DNA from: an uncultured Schaedlerella sp.
Lineage (GTDB): Bacteria; Bacillota; Clostridia; Lachnospirales; Lachnospiraceae
Assembly (NCBI GenBank): GCA_934435195.1
Contig: CAKSAJ010000037.1
Location: 1 to 21,707, forward strand
Length of the DNA: 21,707 nt
Direction: 5' to 3'
Shown here: in pieces, positions 1 to 7,530 of the stretch
Numbering within the stretch: position 1 is the stretch's first letter
How the letters are laid out: each line of letters starts with the position of its first letter
Notes under the pieces: model-generated
Told to the model about the DNA's origin: nothing
Database searches by the model: none
Seen by the model: the letters and a program-made list of their open reading frames with translations, nothing else
Made by a program: the position numbers and the translations under genes

Positions 1-31
1 ATAGGTTATTTGTTTTTAAAATTGCTTTCAT
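1..31 (-). CDS. Possible ABC transporter ATPase, first 10 codons only
   Basis: Only the first ten codons lie in the window (MKAILKTNNL); the gene runs off the left edge. That opening resembles the start of lantibiotic-immunity or bacitracin-type ABC transporter ATPases, which commonly begin with a short run leading to a TxNLxKxF motif. A purine-rich stretch (AAGGAAAGGG) precedes the ATG by about 12 bases, longer than ideal, and a TATACT box lies further upstream. This rests on ten residues, so the family call is tentative. If right, it is probably cargo of the mobile-element debris beside rlmD. Confidence 0.3.
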   Translation of the reverse strand, partial: MKAILKTNNL

Positions 32-123
32 AATTGTTCATACCCTTTCCTTATTTTTTAGTTAAAGTATAAAAAGCAAAATTAAAGATTTTATGAAGAT
101 TTCAAAATATTATATTTTAATCT

Positions 124-170
124 AGCCGTAGCGTGTAACTTGCAATAAATGCAAAATAAAGCTACGGCAT
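124..170 (+). terminator. Compound hairpin followed by T-run
   Basis: An outer stem (GCCGTAGC paired with GCTACGGC) encloses an inner stem (TTGCA, loop ATAAA, TGCAA). On the plus strand the outer arm is followed by CATTTTTTGATTT, so the structure fits a terminator for plus-strand transcripts entering from the left. On the minus strand there is no U-tract. The stop codon of the minus-strand remnant ORF lies inside the right arm. The structure is read directly from the sequence; the terminator role is inferred. Confidence 0.5.
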
Positions 171-287
171 TTTTTGATTTATCCTACAATCTTCCAGTTC
201 TGCATGAACGGGTGTCGTCGGTAAAGCAGTAACGACAGTTGCAAGAGCTAAGAAGCCCGTACACAATCGCTTTAATATCTTTTTCAT
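162..287 (-). pseudogene. Truncated secreted protein, conjugative-element type
   Basis: A 41-codon remnant starting MKKILKRLC. It is a classic Sec signal peptide: positive N-terminus, hydrophobic core FLALATVVTALP, and a PVHA cleavage motif. After cleavage only about a dozen residues remain before a stop. The signal peptide resembles, from memory, that of large secreted or wall-anchored proteins (SpaA/Cna-type pilin-like) encoded on Tn1549-like elements of gut Clostridia, so I read it as a 5' fragment left by a deletion that joined unrelated sequence after the cleavage site. The frame is open to 389, so in-frame starts further upstream (389, 332 or 302) are possible. No strong ribosome binding site decides between them. 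No function is expected for the fragment. Confidence 0.5.
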
Positions 288-392
288 AAATCTAATGCTC
301 ATTTCATTTTGGGTAATAAAATAGACGCTCATTTCTGAACGCCTTACATTGAAAAGGGATACTTTTTTACAAGTACCCCTTAAATTCAATAT

Positions 393-529
393 TTAATTTG
401 TTGTGTTCCCACACTCTATATCAACTACTACCGAAACATTGATATAGTTCTTTATCTCTTTATTTCTGATTTTATCGCCCTCGCTTGTAAAGACGATATG
501 CTTGAAAAAGTGCCTAAAATTAAGGATTT
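393..529. other. Mobile-element-side flank of the rlmD 3' end
   Basis: This 137-base segment lies between the rlmD stop and the truncated secreted-protein remnant. On the minus strand an open frame runs through it, ending in a CGNTTN tail at 393, but it enters from an alternative frame of rlmD and has no start of its own. I see no promoter, RNA gene or recognisable domain. It is best read as the junction-proximal end of an integrated element, or as the normal downstream flank of rlmD. Confidence 0.35.
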
Positions 530-1927
530 CTACATAGTTCGTCTTTGTAGCAACACACAAGTCTCCACATGCACCGACATCGGAAATTGATCTACCGCCC
601 TGACTCTCTCCAGGCAATATCCTCTCTCGCACAATATCTTCAAATCTCTTGCCAATGTCGCCGAATCACAGCTTACATAGACAATTTTATCCGGCTGCAT
701 CTCTGTCATCGTATGCAACAATGTCTCATCGCATCCTTTACGTGGCGGATCTACCACAATAACATCTGCATGAGCTCTTTCTCCGCCATGTGTTTTTGCG
801 TATTCTTCGTAGTATTTTGGCAAAATTTCTTCTGCTTTTCCAACATAAAATTCTGCATTTTCAAATCCATTGAGTACTGCATTTCTCTTAGCATCTTCAA
901 TGGCCTGTGGAATAATTTCAACTCCGTAAACCTGTTTTGCTTTCTGTGCTAAAAATAATGAAATCGTTCCAATTCCACAGTACAGATCCCAAACCGTCTC
1001 ATTTCCTTTTAAATCCGCATATTCCAATGCAAGCCCATACAATTTATCTGTCTGTACAGGATTAACCTGGTAAAATGACAGTGGAGAAATCTGATATTTT
1101 ACATCCCCGATGTAGTCTGTAATATATCCTTGTCCCCAAATTGTTTCATAAGAATCACCCATGATCACATTTGTTCTTTTTGTATTGGAACTAAATGTAA
1201 TACTTGTCATTCCTTCCAGTTCTCGCAATGTTTCTACAAGTTCTTCAACATGTGGAATGTGTTTTCCATTGATTACATAACAAACCATGATTTCTTTTGT
1301 TGTAAATCCATACCGGATAAGAGCATGTCGAATCAGACCTTTTCCTGTGTTCTCATCGTATGACGGAACGTGATATTTTTTCATAAATGAAAGGGTCTTC
1401 TCCAATATTTCTTTATTGACTGCCACTCCAAGCGCACAGTCTGTATTTGCTATAATATCATGTGTTCTGCCCGCATAGAATCCTGTAATTGGATTTCCCT
1501 CTTTATCTGTTCCGAATGGAAACTGGGCTTTATTTCGATAATGAAACGGCTCTTCCATTCCGACAACAGGCTCCATGATTTTCTCTAAAAGTTCTGGAGA
1601 AAATCCACCGATTCTCTCCAGATTGCCACGTACTTTATTATGTTTAAATTGAAGCTGCTGCTCATACGACATTTCCTGAATCTGACATCCGCCACATTTT
1701 CTGGCAAATGTACAGACTGGTGTCACTCGATCTTTCGATGGTGTGATAATCTTCATCAGTCTTGCGTAACCATAATTTTTTTTGGCTTTCATAACTTTCG
1801 CTTCTACTACATCGCCAATTACAGCATCTTTAATAAATAATGTATATCCGTCTACTTTTCCGATTCCTTCACCATTGACACCAATGTCTTCAATGGTTAC
1901 AATCGCAGTTTCATTTTTCTGCATCAT
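530..1927 (-). CDS. rlmD: 23S rRNA (uracil-C5)-methyltransferase, RlmD/RlmCD family
   Basis: SAM-dependent enzyme that makes 5-methyluridine in 23S rRNA. The 465-residue protein has an N-terminal TRAM RNA-binding domain (about 5-62) and a [4Fe-4S] cluster set C72-x5-C-x2-C81 plus C164. The Rossmann methyltransferase core follows, with DLYCGIGTISLF (SAM binding), a VVDPPRKGCD motif and the catalytic C420 in VSCDSATLARDL. The protein ends QRRTM directly after the conserved HVETCVLL strand, a normal length for the family. The start ATG overlaps the TGA of the upstream nuclease gene (ATGA), which implies translational coupling. The 3' end of this gene is a known insertion hotspot for conjugative elements, and element debris lies just beyond it. 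Whether the family member is RlmD or dual-specificity RlmCD cannot be told from sequence alone. Confidence 0.92.
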   Translation of the reverse strand: MMQKNETAIVTIEDIGVNGEGIGKVDGYTLFIKDAVIGDVVEAKVMKAKKNYGYARLMKIITPSKDRVTPVCTFARKCGGCQIQEMSYEQQLQFKHNKVRGNLERIGGFSPELLEKIMEPVVGMEEPFHYRNKAQFPFGTDKEGNPITGFYAGRTHDIIANTDCALGVAVNKEILEKTLSFMKKYHVPSYDENTGKGLIRHALIRYGFTTKEIMVCYVINGKHIPHVEELVETLRELEGMTSITFSSNTKRTNVIMGDSYETIWGQGYITDYIGDVKYQISPLSFYQVNPVQTDKLYGLALEYADLKGNETVWDLYCGIGTISLFLAQKAKQVYGVEIIPQAIEDAKRNAVLNGFENAEFYVGKAEEILPKYYEEYAKTHGGERAHADVIVVDPPRKGCDETLLHTMTEMQPDKIVYVSCDSATLARDLKILCERGYCLERVRAVDQFPMSVHVETCVLLQRRTM

Positions 1928-2883
1928 GATTTGCTTTCCTCACTCAATGATGTTTTTCTAAGATTTGATTCAAACAGACGATTATATCCCAACCAGTCTG
2001 TTCCTGATTTATCTTTGAAAATCTCCTTCAATGTCTGCATCTTTGCATCTGCATTATCTGCCAGATTCAGTGCCACCGCTTCTGCCAGTGCCGGTTTCTT
2101 TGGTGAACCATATTCTAATTCTCCATGGTGTGCTACGATGCAGTGTTTCCATTCATTTGCCAGTTTTTCCGGGAAATCCGGAATTGTACGGATTGCCTCC
2201 CCTATCATCTCAACGCCTATCACAATATGCCCAACGAGCTGTCCGATGTCTGTGTAATCATTGTCTGGGAAATTTGACAGTTCTTTCGTCTTTCCAATAT
2301 CATGACAGACTGCTGATGCATACAATAAGTCTGCATTTAAAATATCATACGCACTTGCGAAGTATTCACACATCTTAGTTACGCTCAAAGTATGCTCCAA
2401 AAGTCCTCCGGCAAATCCATGATGAACTGTCTTTGCTGCAGAATGTCCTTTAAAGGATTTGATGAATGCTTCGTCTTTTACAAAATAATATTCTACAGCC
2501 TGTCGTAAATATGGATTGGAAATTTTGCGAATATAACCCAGTAATTCCTCATACATACCATCTACACTTTTTTCTGAAGTCGGCATATAGTCTCCCGGAT
2601 TGTATTCCTCTTCACTTGCAATACGAAGCTGTTTGATATTCAACTGTAAATTATTGTTGTATGTAATTACATCTCCGACAACTTCAACAAAGTCCTTCTC
2701 GTCGTAATCTGCAATTCCCTGAGAGTTCGGATCCCATATCTTTCCGTCCAACGTACCTGTCTTATCCTGCAAGATAAGGTTATCATATGGTTTTCCGTTT
2801 CTTGTCTCCGCTGAGCGTTTTCCTTTACACAGATAAATACTTCTGATCGTTTCACCCTCATGCAGCTCTTTAATATATTTCAT
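1924..2883 (-). CDS. yhaM: YhaM-type 3'-5' exoribonuclease (OB + HD domains)
   Basis: A 319-residue protein matching the length of Bacillus YhaM (about 314). Residues 10-90 form an OB-fold nucleic-acid-binding domain. Residues about 150-290 are an HD metal-dependent hydrolase domain with H154/H155 in VHHGFAGG, H164 in LLEHTLS and the diagnostic H194-D195 in AVCHDIGK. YhaM enzymes trim RNA (and DNA) from the 3' end. An AGAGGAAA ribosome binding site precedes the ATG. The gene begins 21 bases after the HtrA-like gene and overlaps rlmD by 4 bases, so the three form one operon. Activity is inferred from intact family motifs. Confidence 0.88.
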   Translation of the reverse strand: MKYIKELHEGETIRSIYLCKGKRSAETRNGKPYDNLILQDKTGTLDGKIWDPNSQGIADYDEKDFVEVVGDVITYNNNLQLNIKQLRIASEEEYNPGDYMPTSEKSVDGMYEELLGYIRKISNPYLRQAVEYYFVKDEAFIKSFKGHSAAKTVHHGFAGGLLEHTLSVTKMCEYFASAYDILNADLLYASAVCHDIGKTKELSNFPDNDYTDIGQLVGHIVIGVEMIGEAIRTIPDFPEKLANEWKHCIVAHHGELEYGSPKKPALAEAVALNLADNADAKMQTLKEIFKDKSGTDWLGYNRLFESNLRKTSLSEESKS

Positions 2884-2904
2884 TATTATTTCCTCTTTCT
2901 ATCT

Positions 2905-4221
2905 CTATTCTTTACTTCCTATCGTGACATTATATGTCACTTCTACATATCCATTACTTCCACGGCGTTGTCCACAGACTTTTATTGTTTCTCCCACAGT
3001 ACACTTTTCGATTGCTTTTGTATAAGATGCCGTTCCTGTCACAGTCATTCCTTTAATTTCCTGAATAATATCTCCATGCTGGATTCCCGCATCCATCGCC
3101 GGAGAATCTGACTGTACATTCGTAATATATACTCCAATCGGTATGTTCTGCTGTTCTGAAATTTCTTCTGTCACAGCACTTCCATACGCTCCCAGATATG
3201 GTATACTTTCTCCGTTTAACAACATCTCAAGCACTTCCTTCAAATCTGAAATCGCAAGTGCATTTGCTGTCCTGCTTCCCGTATCCTTCAGTATATCGCT
3301 TCGGATCAGTCCTAATACTTCTCCTTTTAGATTCACAAGAATCCCTGTACCGCCTTCGGCCAAAGAAATATTTGTACTGAGCACCTGACACTGGCTGTCA
3401 TCAAATACCGCCTCCTGTGACTTGGAACTGATCACACCATAGCTTAAGCCATCATCATAGCCAAATATGTATCCGAGTGCAATGACAACCTGTCCTCTTT
3501 TGCAAGTATTTGAATTGCCAAATGTGGCTACTTCGATTCTCTTTTGTGTCGCATCGGAAACATTTTTCTTATCTATGCTAAACACTGCAATATTTCTATT
3601 CTTGTCTTGTTTTTTTAATGCCGCATCAGATTCTTCCTTCCCATTAAATGTCACTTTCCAATGCGTTGCTTCTTTACAGATTGAAGCATCTGTTAAAACA
3701 AGTATTTCCCTTGAATTTTCACCTACGATCACTCCCGAAGATTGGCTCAGATTCATAGTCTCTGTTGTCCAGTCCCCTTTTTCGGTCGCTTGAACTATCA
3801 CAACACTTTTTTCTGCTTTCTCTGCTATAGAATACATGCTGTCCAACATCTCTTCGTAGTGTTCTGCCGCAGTCTCGGTACTAAGCTGTGAATCATCTGC
3901 ATCATCTTGTGAATCATTGTCTTGTACTGTATCTGCATCCTCAACAGGTATCGTTACCTTTGTCTCATCGTGATAAAATATCTCTTCTGCCCATGGTTTG
4001 AGCGCAAAAAAACTACAGCAGGCAAAAATCCCGAAAATTATACCATACAATATATTCCGTATATATTGCATAACTCGGCTTTTCCCGCTCTTCTTTTTTG
4101 TCTTTACGGTCTCTTGAAGAAAAGAAAAGTTTTCTCCTGCTTCTTTTTGACTTTTCCTTGTATCTTTTTTCTCATCAGCACTTGAATTGTCACTGTTTTT
4201 TTCTTTCTGTTCCTTCGACAT
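2905..4221 (-). CDS. HtrA-like membrane protein with PDZ domain; catalytic triad lost
   Basis: A 438-residue HtrA/DegP-type protein. Residues 1-50 are a hydrophilic, Lys/Ser-rich cytoplasmic tail, 54-74 a single membrane segment, and 85-118 an acidic Asp/Ser-rich linker. Residues about 130-335 form a trypsin-like double barrel and 340-432 a PDZ domain (SPAMDAGIQHGDIIQEI). The three catalytic positions look replaced. The usual TNxHV histidine region reads TDASIC (176-182). The usual D-x-DLAV aspartate region reads NRNIAV (208-213). The usual GNSGGPL serine loop reads EGGTGIL (289-295). The fold is kept, including the VNLKGEVLGLI strand, so this looks like a maintained pseudoprotease acting as a scaffold or sensor at the cell surface. 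An AGGAGA site precedes the ATG. It is first in the operon with the nuclease and rlmD. Confidence 0.82.
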   Translation of the reverse strand: MSKEQKEKNSDNSSADEKKDTRKSQKEAGENFSFLQETVKTKKKSGKSRVMQYIRNILYGIIFGIFACCSFFALKPWAEEIFYHDETKVTIPVEDADTVQDNDSQDDADDSQLSTETAAEHYEEMLDSMYSIAEKAEKSVVIVQATEKGDWTTETMNLSQSSGVIVGENSREILVLTDASICKEATHWKVTFNGKEESDAALKKQDKNRNIAVFSIDKKNVSDATQKRIEVATFGNSNTCKRGQVVIALGYIFGYDDGLSYGVISSKSQEAVFDDSQCQVLSTNISLAEGGTGILVNLKGEVLGLIRSDILKDTGSRTANALAISDLKEVLEMLLNGESIPYLGAYGSAVTEEISEQQNIPIGVYITNVQSDSPAMDAGIQHGDIIQEIKGMTVTGTASYTKAIEKCTVGETIKVCGQRRGSNGYVEVTYNVTIGSKE

Positions 4222-4246
4222 ACGCTGCAGTCTCCTTTACCAAATC

Positions 4247-4275
4247 AGTATAACGTATTCCTGCGGATTGTTCAA
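4247..4275 (-). promoter_or_regulatory. Sigma-A promoter for the HtrA-like/yhaM/rlmD operon
   Basis: On the minus strand TTGAAC (4275-4270), 17 bases, then TATACT (4252-4247). Both boxes match the vegetative consensus at 5 of 6 positions and the spacing is ideal. It lies 25 bases upstream of the HtrA-like start codon, which is followed through to rlmD without an obvious internal terminator. Confidence 0.7.
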
Positions 4276-4283
4276 TATTATCC

Positions 4284-4312
4284 TTTCCAATGGATTGTAA
4301 ATAAGCTATAAT
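4284..4312 (+). promoter_or_regulatory. Sigma-A promoter for mutS2
   Basis: TTTCCA (4284-4289), 17 bases, then a perfect TATAAT (4307-4312), about 50 bases ahead of the mutS2 start. The divergent operon promoter lies next to it, so the two -35 regions sit about 10 bases apart back to back and may share regulation. Confidence 0.65.
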
Positions 4313-4364
4313 GAGGATTGGTAAAATAGTATTTTAATTAATATTTTTATAAAAAGGATAGATT

Positions 4365-6740
4365 ATGAATCAGAAAACATTAACCAAATTAGAATATCAT
4401 AAAATTATTGCCATGTTGGAAGAACAGGCATCTTCCTTCCGTGGCAGGCAGCTTTGTCGTAAACTGAAGCCGATGACTAATCTGGATAAGATTAATACGT
4501 CTCAGGAACAGACTGCTGCCGCATTTACCAGACTGATCAAAAAAGGGCGCATTTCTTTCAGTGATGCCGCTCCTGTGGAAGAATCCATGAAACGTCTGGA
4601 GGTTGGCGCAGCTCTCGGAAGCGGCGAGTTGCTCCGTATTCTCAAGCTTCTTCAAACAGCCGGACGTGTCAAAGCATATGGCCGTCATGACACACAGGAT
4701 GAACTTACTGATTGTCTGGATGCCTATTTTGAACAGCTAGAGCCTCTTACTCTTTTGGCAAATGAGATTGAGCGCTGTATCATCAGCGAAGATGAAATCA
4801 GCGATGATGCCAGCAGCACACTGAAGCACATCCGACGTAATATCAATAATATGAATGACAAAGTGCATACTACCTTAACAAATCTTGTAAATGGTTCTCT
4901 TAGAACTTATTTGCAGGACCCGATTATCACAATGCGTGGAGACCGTTATTGTCTGCCGGTCAAAGCAGAATGCCGTGGAAATGTACAGGGTATGATCCAT
5001 GACCAGTCTTCTACGGGTTCTACTTTGTTTATCGAACCTATGGCTGTTGTGAAATTAAATAATGATCTGAAGGAATTATATGCGAAAGAGCAGGAAGAAA
5101 TCCAGGTGATCCTGGCTCGTCTAAGCGAGGATACTGCCGAATATATCGAAGAGATCCGAACAGACTATCGTTCTTTAACTGACTTGGACTTCATTTTTGC
5201 AAGAGGACGTCTTGCACTGGAAATGAATGGAAGCCGTCCACTTTTCAACACTGAAGGACGTATTTATATCCGCGAGGGACGTCATCCGCTACTGGATGCA
5301 CGTAAAGTTGTTCCAATTACAATTTCTCTCGGAAAGGATTTTACATTATTAATTGTAACCGGACCAAACACCGGCGGTAAGACGGTGTCTCTTAAAACTG
5401 TGGGATTACTGACATTGATGGGACAGGCAGGACTTCATATTCCAGCCGGCGACCATTCCGAACTGGCTGTATTCCATCAGGTTTATGCCGATATCGGAGA
5501 TGAACAGAGTATCGAACAAAGTTTAAGTACATTTTCTTCTCATATGACGAATATCGTTTCCTTCTTGCAGGATGTAGATGAGAATTCTCTTGTTCTTTTC
5601 GATGAGTTAGGTGCCGGAACCGACCCTACAGAGGGAGCCGCCCTCGCCACTGCCATTCTCTCGTATTTACACAAACGAGGAATCCGGGCAATGGCTACTA
5701 CACATTACAGTGAATTAAAAGTCTATGCATTATCTACTCCGGGTGTTGAAAATGCCTGTTGTGAATTTGACGTAGAAAGTCTGAAACCGACCTATCGTTT
5801 ATTAATCGGTATTCCTGGTAAGAGTAATGCTTTCGCAATTTCCAGCAAACTTGGAATTCCGGATTATATTATTGAAGATGCGAAAAAACGACTGACTGAA
5901 CAGGACGTCTCTTTTGAAGACATGATGACTGATCTTGAGACTAGCAAACGCACGATTGAAAAAGAACGTGAGGAAATTGCTGCATATAAACGTGAGATTG
6001 AAGCTTTGAAGATGCAGACCCGTCAAAAACAAGATAAACTGGATGAACAAAGGGAACGTATCTTACGAGAAGCAAATGAAAAAGCAAACGCTATTTTGCG
6101 TGATGCCAAAGATGTTGCCGATGAAACAATTAAGAATTTCCGTAAATTTGGAAAGGAAAACATTTCCGCGGCTGATATGGAAAAGGAACGCGAACGACTT
6201 CGCAAAAAAATCAAAGATACTTCTGCTGCATCTACAATCAAAGCACAGAAGCCGAAAAAAGCTTATAAGCCGTCCGATTTTAAACTTGGTGAATCTGTTA
6301 AGGTTCTCAGCATGAATCTGACAGGAACGATTAGTTCTAAACCTGATTCTCGTGGAAATGTAACTGTACAGATGGGTATCTTACGTTCCCAGGTAAATAT
6401 TTCTGACCTGGAGATTATCGAGGATGTGAATCCATACAGTCCAAAAGCAATGAAGCGAACTTCGAAGAGTAAAATCAAAATGAGTAAATCACTTTCTGTA
6501 AGTCCGGAGATTAATTTACTTGGAAAAACTGTCGATGAAGCCGTTTCTGAATTGGATAAATATCTGGATGATGCACTTCTTTCTCATCTGAACAGCGTCC
6601 GTGTCGTACATGGAAAAGGAACCGGTGCTTTGAGAAAAGGAATTCATGAATACTTGCGCCGTCAGAAACACGTCAAGTCTTACCGACTTGCTGAATACGG
6701 CGAAGGTGATGCCGGTGTTACTATTGTAGAATTGAAATAA
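4365..6740 (+). CDS. mutS2: Endonuclease MutS2
   Basis: A 791-residue MutS paralogue of normal family length. It lacks the mismatch-recognition domain and begins directly with the lever and clamp region (1-300). The ATPase domain has Walker A GPNTGGKT (near 333) and Walker B LVLFDELGAGTDP (near 410). A long charged coiled coil spans about 515-620. A KOW/SH3-like linker and a C-terminal Smr nuclease domain (about 720-791, VVHGKGTGALRKGI) follow. Family members act on branched DNA to limit recombination and, in Bacillus, on stalled or collided ribosomes. The start is preceded by AAAAAGGA. The response regulator gene follows after 13 bases, so it is probably co-transcribed. Confidence 0.95.
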   Translation: MNQKTLTKLEYHKIIAMLEEQASSFRGRQLCRKLKPMTNLDKINTSQEQTAAAFTRLIKKGRISFSDAAPVEESMKRLEVGAALGSGELLRILKLLQTAGRVKAYGRHDTQDELTDCLDAYFEQLEPLTLLANEIERCIISEDEISDDASSTLKHIRRNINNMNDKVHTTLTNLVNGSLRTYLQDPIITMRGDRYCLPVKAECRGNVQGMIHDQSSTGSTLFIEPMAVVKLNNDLKELYAKEQEEIQVILARLSEDTAEYIEEIRTDYRSLTDLDFIFARGRLALEMNGSRPLFNTEGRIYIREGRHPLLDARKVVPITISLGKDFTLLIVTGPNTGGKTVSLKTVGLLTLMGQAGLHIPAGDHSELAVFHQVYADIGDEQSIEQSLSTFSSHMTNIVSFLQDVDENSLVLFDELGAGTDPTEGAALATAILSYLHKRGIRAMATTHYSELKVYALSTPGVENACCEFDVESLKPTYRLLIGIPGKSNAFAISSKLGIPDYIIEDAKKRLTEQDVSFEDMMTDLETSKRTIEKEREEIAAYKREIEALKMQTRQKQDKLDEQRERILREANEKANAILRDAKDVADETIKNFRKFGKENISAADMEKERERLRKKIKDTSAASTIKAQKPKKAYKPSDFKLGESVKVLSMNLTGTISSKPDSRGNVTVQMGILRSQVNISDLEIIEDVNPYSPKAMKRTSKSKIKMSKSLSVSPEINLLGKTVDEAVSELDKYLDDALLSHLNSVRVVHGKGTGALRKGIHEYLRRQKHVKSYRLAEYGEGDAGVTIVELK

Positions 6741-6753
6741 GGAGGAATTTGAA

Positions 6754-7455
6754 ATGGTCACAAAACAGAAAATTTTAATCGTAGATGATGATGAAAATAT
6801 TGCCGAGCTCATTTCTCTTTATCTGACAAAGGAATGTTTCGATACTAAAATGGTCTATAATGGAGAAGATGCACTCAATGCATTTGACACTTATCAGCCA
6901 AATCTTGTGCTTCTGGATCTTATGCTTCCAGGCATTGACGGTTATCAGGTGTGCCGCGAGATTCGTGCTAAATCTGCTACGCCTATCATCATGCTTTCCG
7001 CCAAGGGAGAAGTTTTTGACAAGGTGCTCGGACTGGAGCTTGGTGCAGATGACTACATTTTAAAACCATTTGATTCTAAAGAAATGGTTGCCCGTGTACG
7101 TGCCGTTCTCCGCCGCTATCAGCCGGTCCGTCCGGAACCGGCTGCTGCCGAGAAGATTAAATGTGTAGAATATGACGGACTTATTATTAACCTGACCAAT
7201 TACTCTGTCGTTTGTGATGGACAACAGGTCGACATGCCGCCAAAGGAACTGGAACTGCTTTATTTTCTTGCCTCATCACCAAACCAGGTATTTACAAGGG
7301 AACAATTATTAGATCAGATCTGGGGATATGAATATATCGGGGACACCCGTACTGTTGATGTTCATATTAAACGCCTTCGTGCAAAGATCAAAAATCATGA
7401 TTCCTGGGGGCTTAGCACTGTCTGGGGTATCGGATATAAATTTGAAACAAAATAA
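6754..7455 (+). CDS. OmpR/PhoB-family response regulator
   Basis: A 233-residue two-component regulator. The receiver domain (1-120) has the acidic pair D12/D13, phosphoacceptor D55 in LLDLMLPGIDG, the switch serine in IIMLSAKG and the conserved lysine in DDYILKPFD. The C-terminal winged helix (about 138-232) carries the family signature PPKELELLYFLA and the recognition region RTVDVHIKRLRAKI. A strong AAGGAGG site sits before the ATG. It follows mutS2 by 13 bases and precedes its cognate histidine kinase. The target genes are not apparent; the nearest candidate is the convergent solute-binding protein gene. Confidence 0.93.
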   Translation: MVTKQKILIVDDDENIAELISLYLTKECFDTKMVYNGEDALNAFDTYQPNLVLLDLMLPGIDGYQVCREIRAKSATPIIMLSAKGEVFDKVLGLELGADDYILKPFDSKEMVARVRAVLRRYQPVRPEPAAAEKIKCVEYDGLIINLTNYSVVCDGQQVDMPPKELELLYFLASSPNQVFTREQLLDQIWGYEYIGDTRTVDVHIKRLRAKIKNHDSWGLSTVWGIGYKFETK

Positions 7456-7466
7456 CTATGTTCTTA

Positions 7467-7494
7467 TGCCGTATAGCCTTTTAGCTGTACGGCA
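7467..7494 (+). promoter_or_regulatory. Intercistronic hairpin between regulator and kinase
   Basis: An 11-base stem (TGCCGTATAGC with GCTGTACGGCA, one G-U pair) closes a 6-base loop in the 75-base gap between response regulator and kinase. No U-tract follows on either strand, so it is not a standard intrinsic terminator. It could stabilise the upstream message or lower kinase expression relative to the regulator; this is inference. Confidence 0.4.
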
Positions 7495-7530
7495 ATGATT
7501 ATATAAAAAACAAGGAAGACTTATCTATCT

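Noticed and set aside
393..632. Minus-strand open frame of 79 codons overlapping the rlmD end
   Set aside because: Its first half is rlmD read in another frame and no start or ribosome site lies in the private part; kept only as a described flank.
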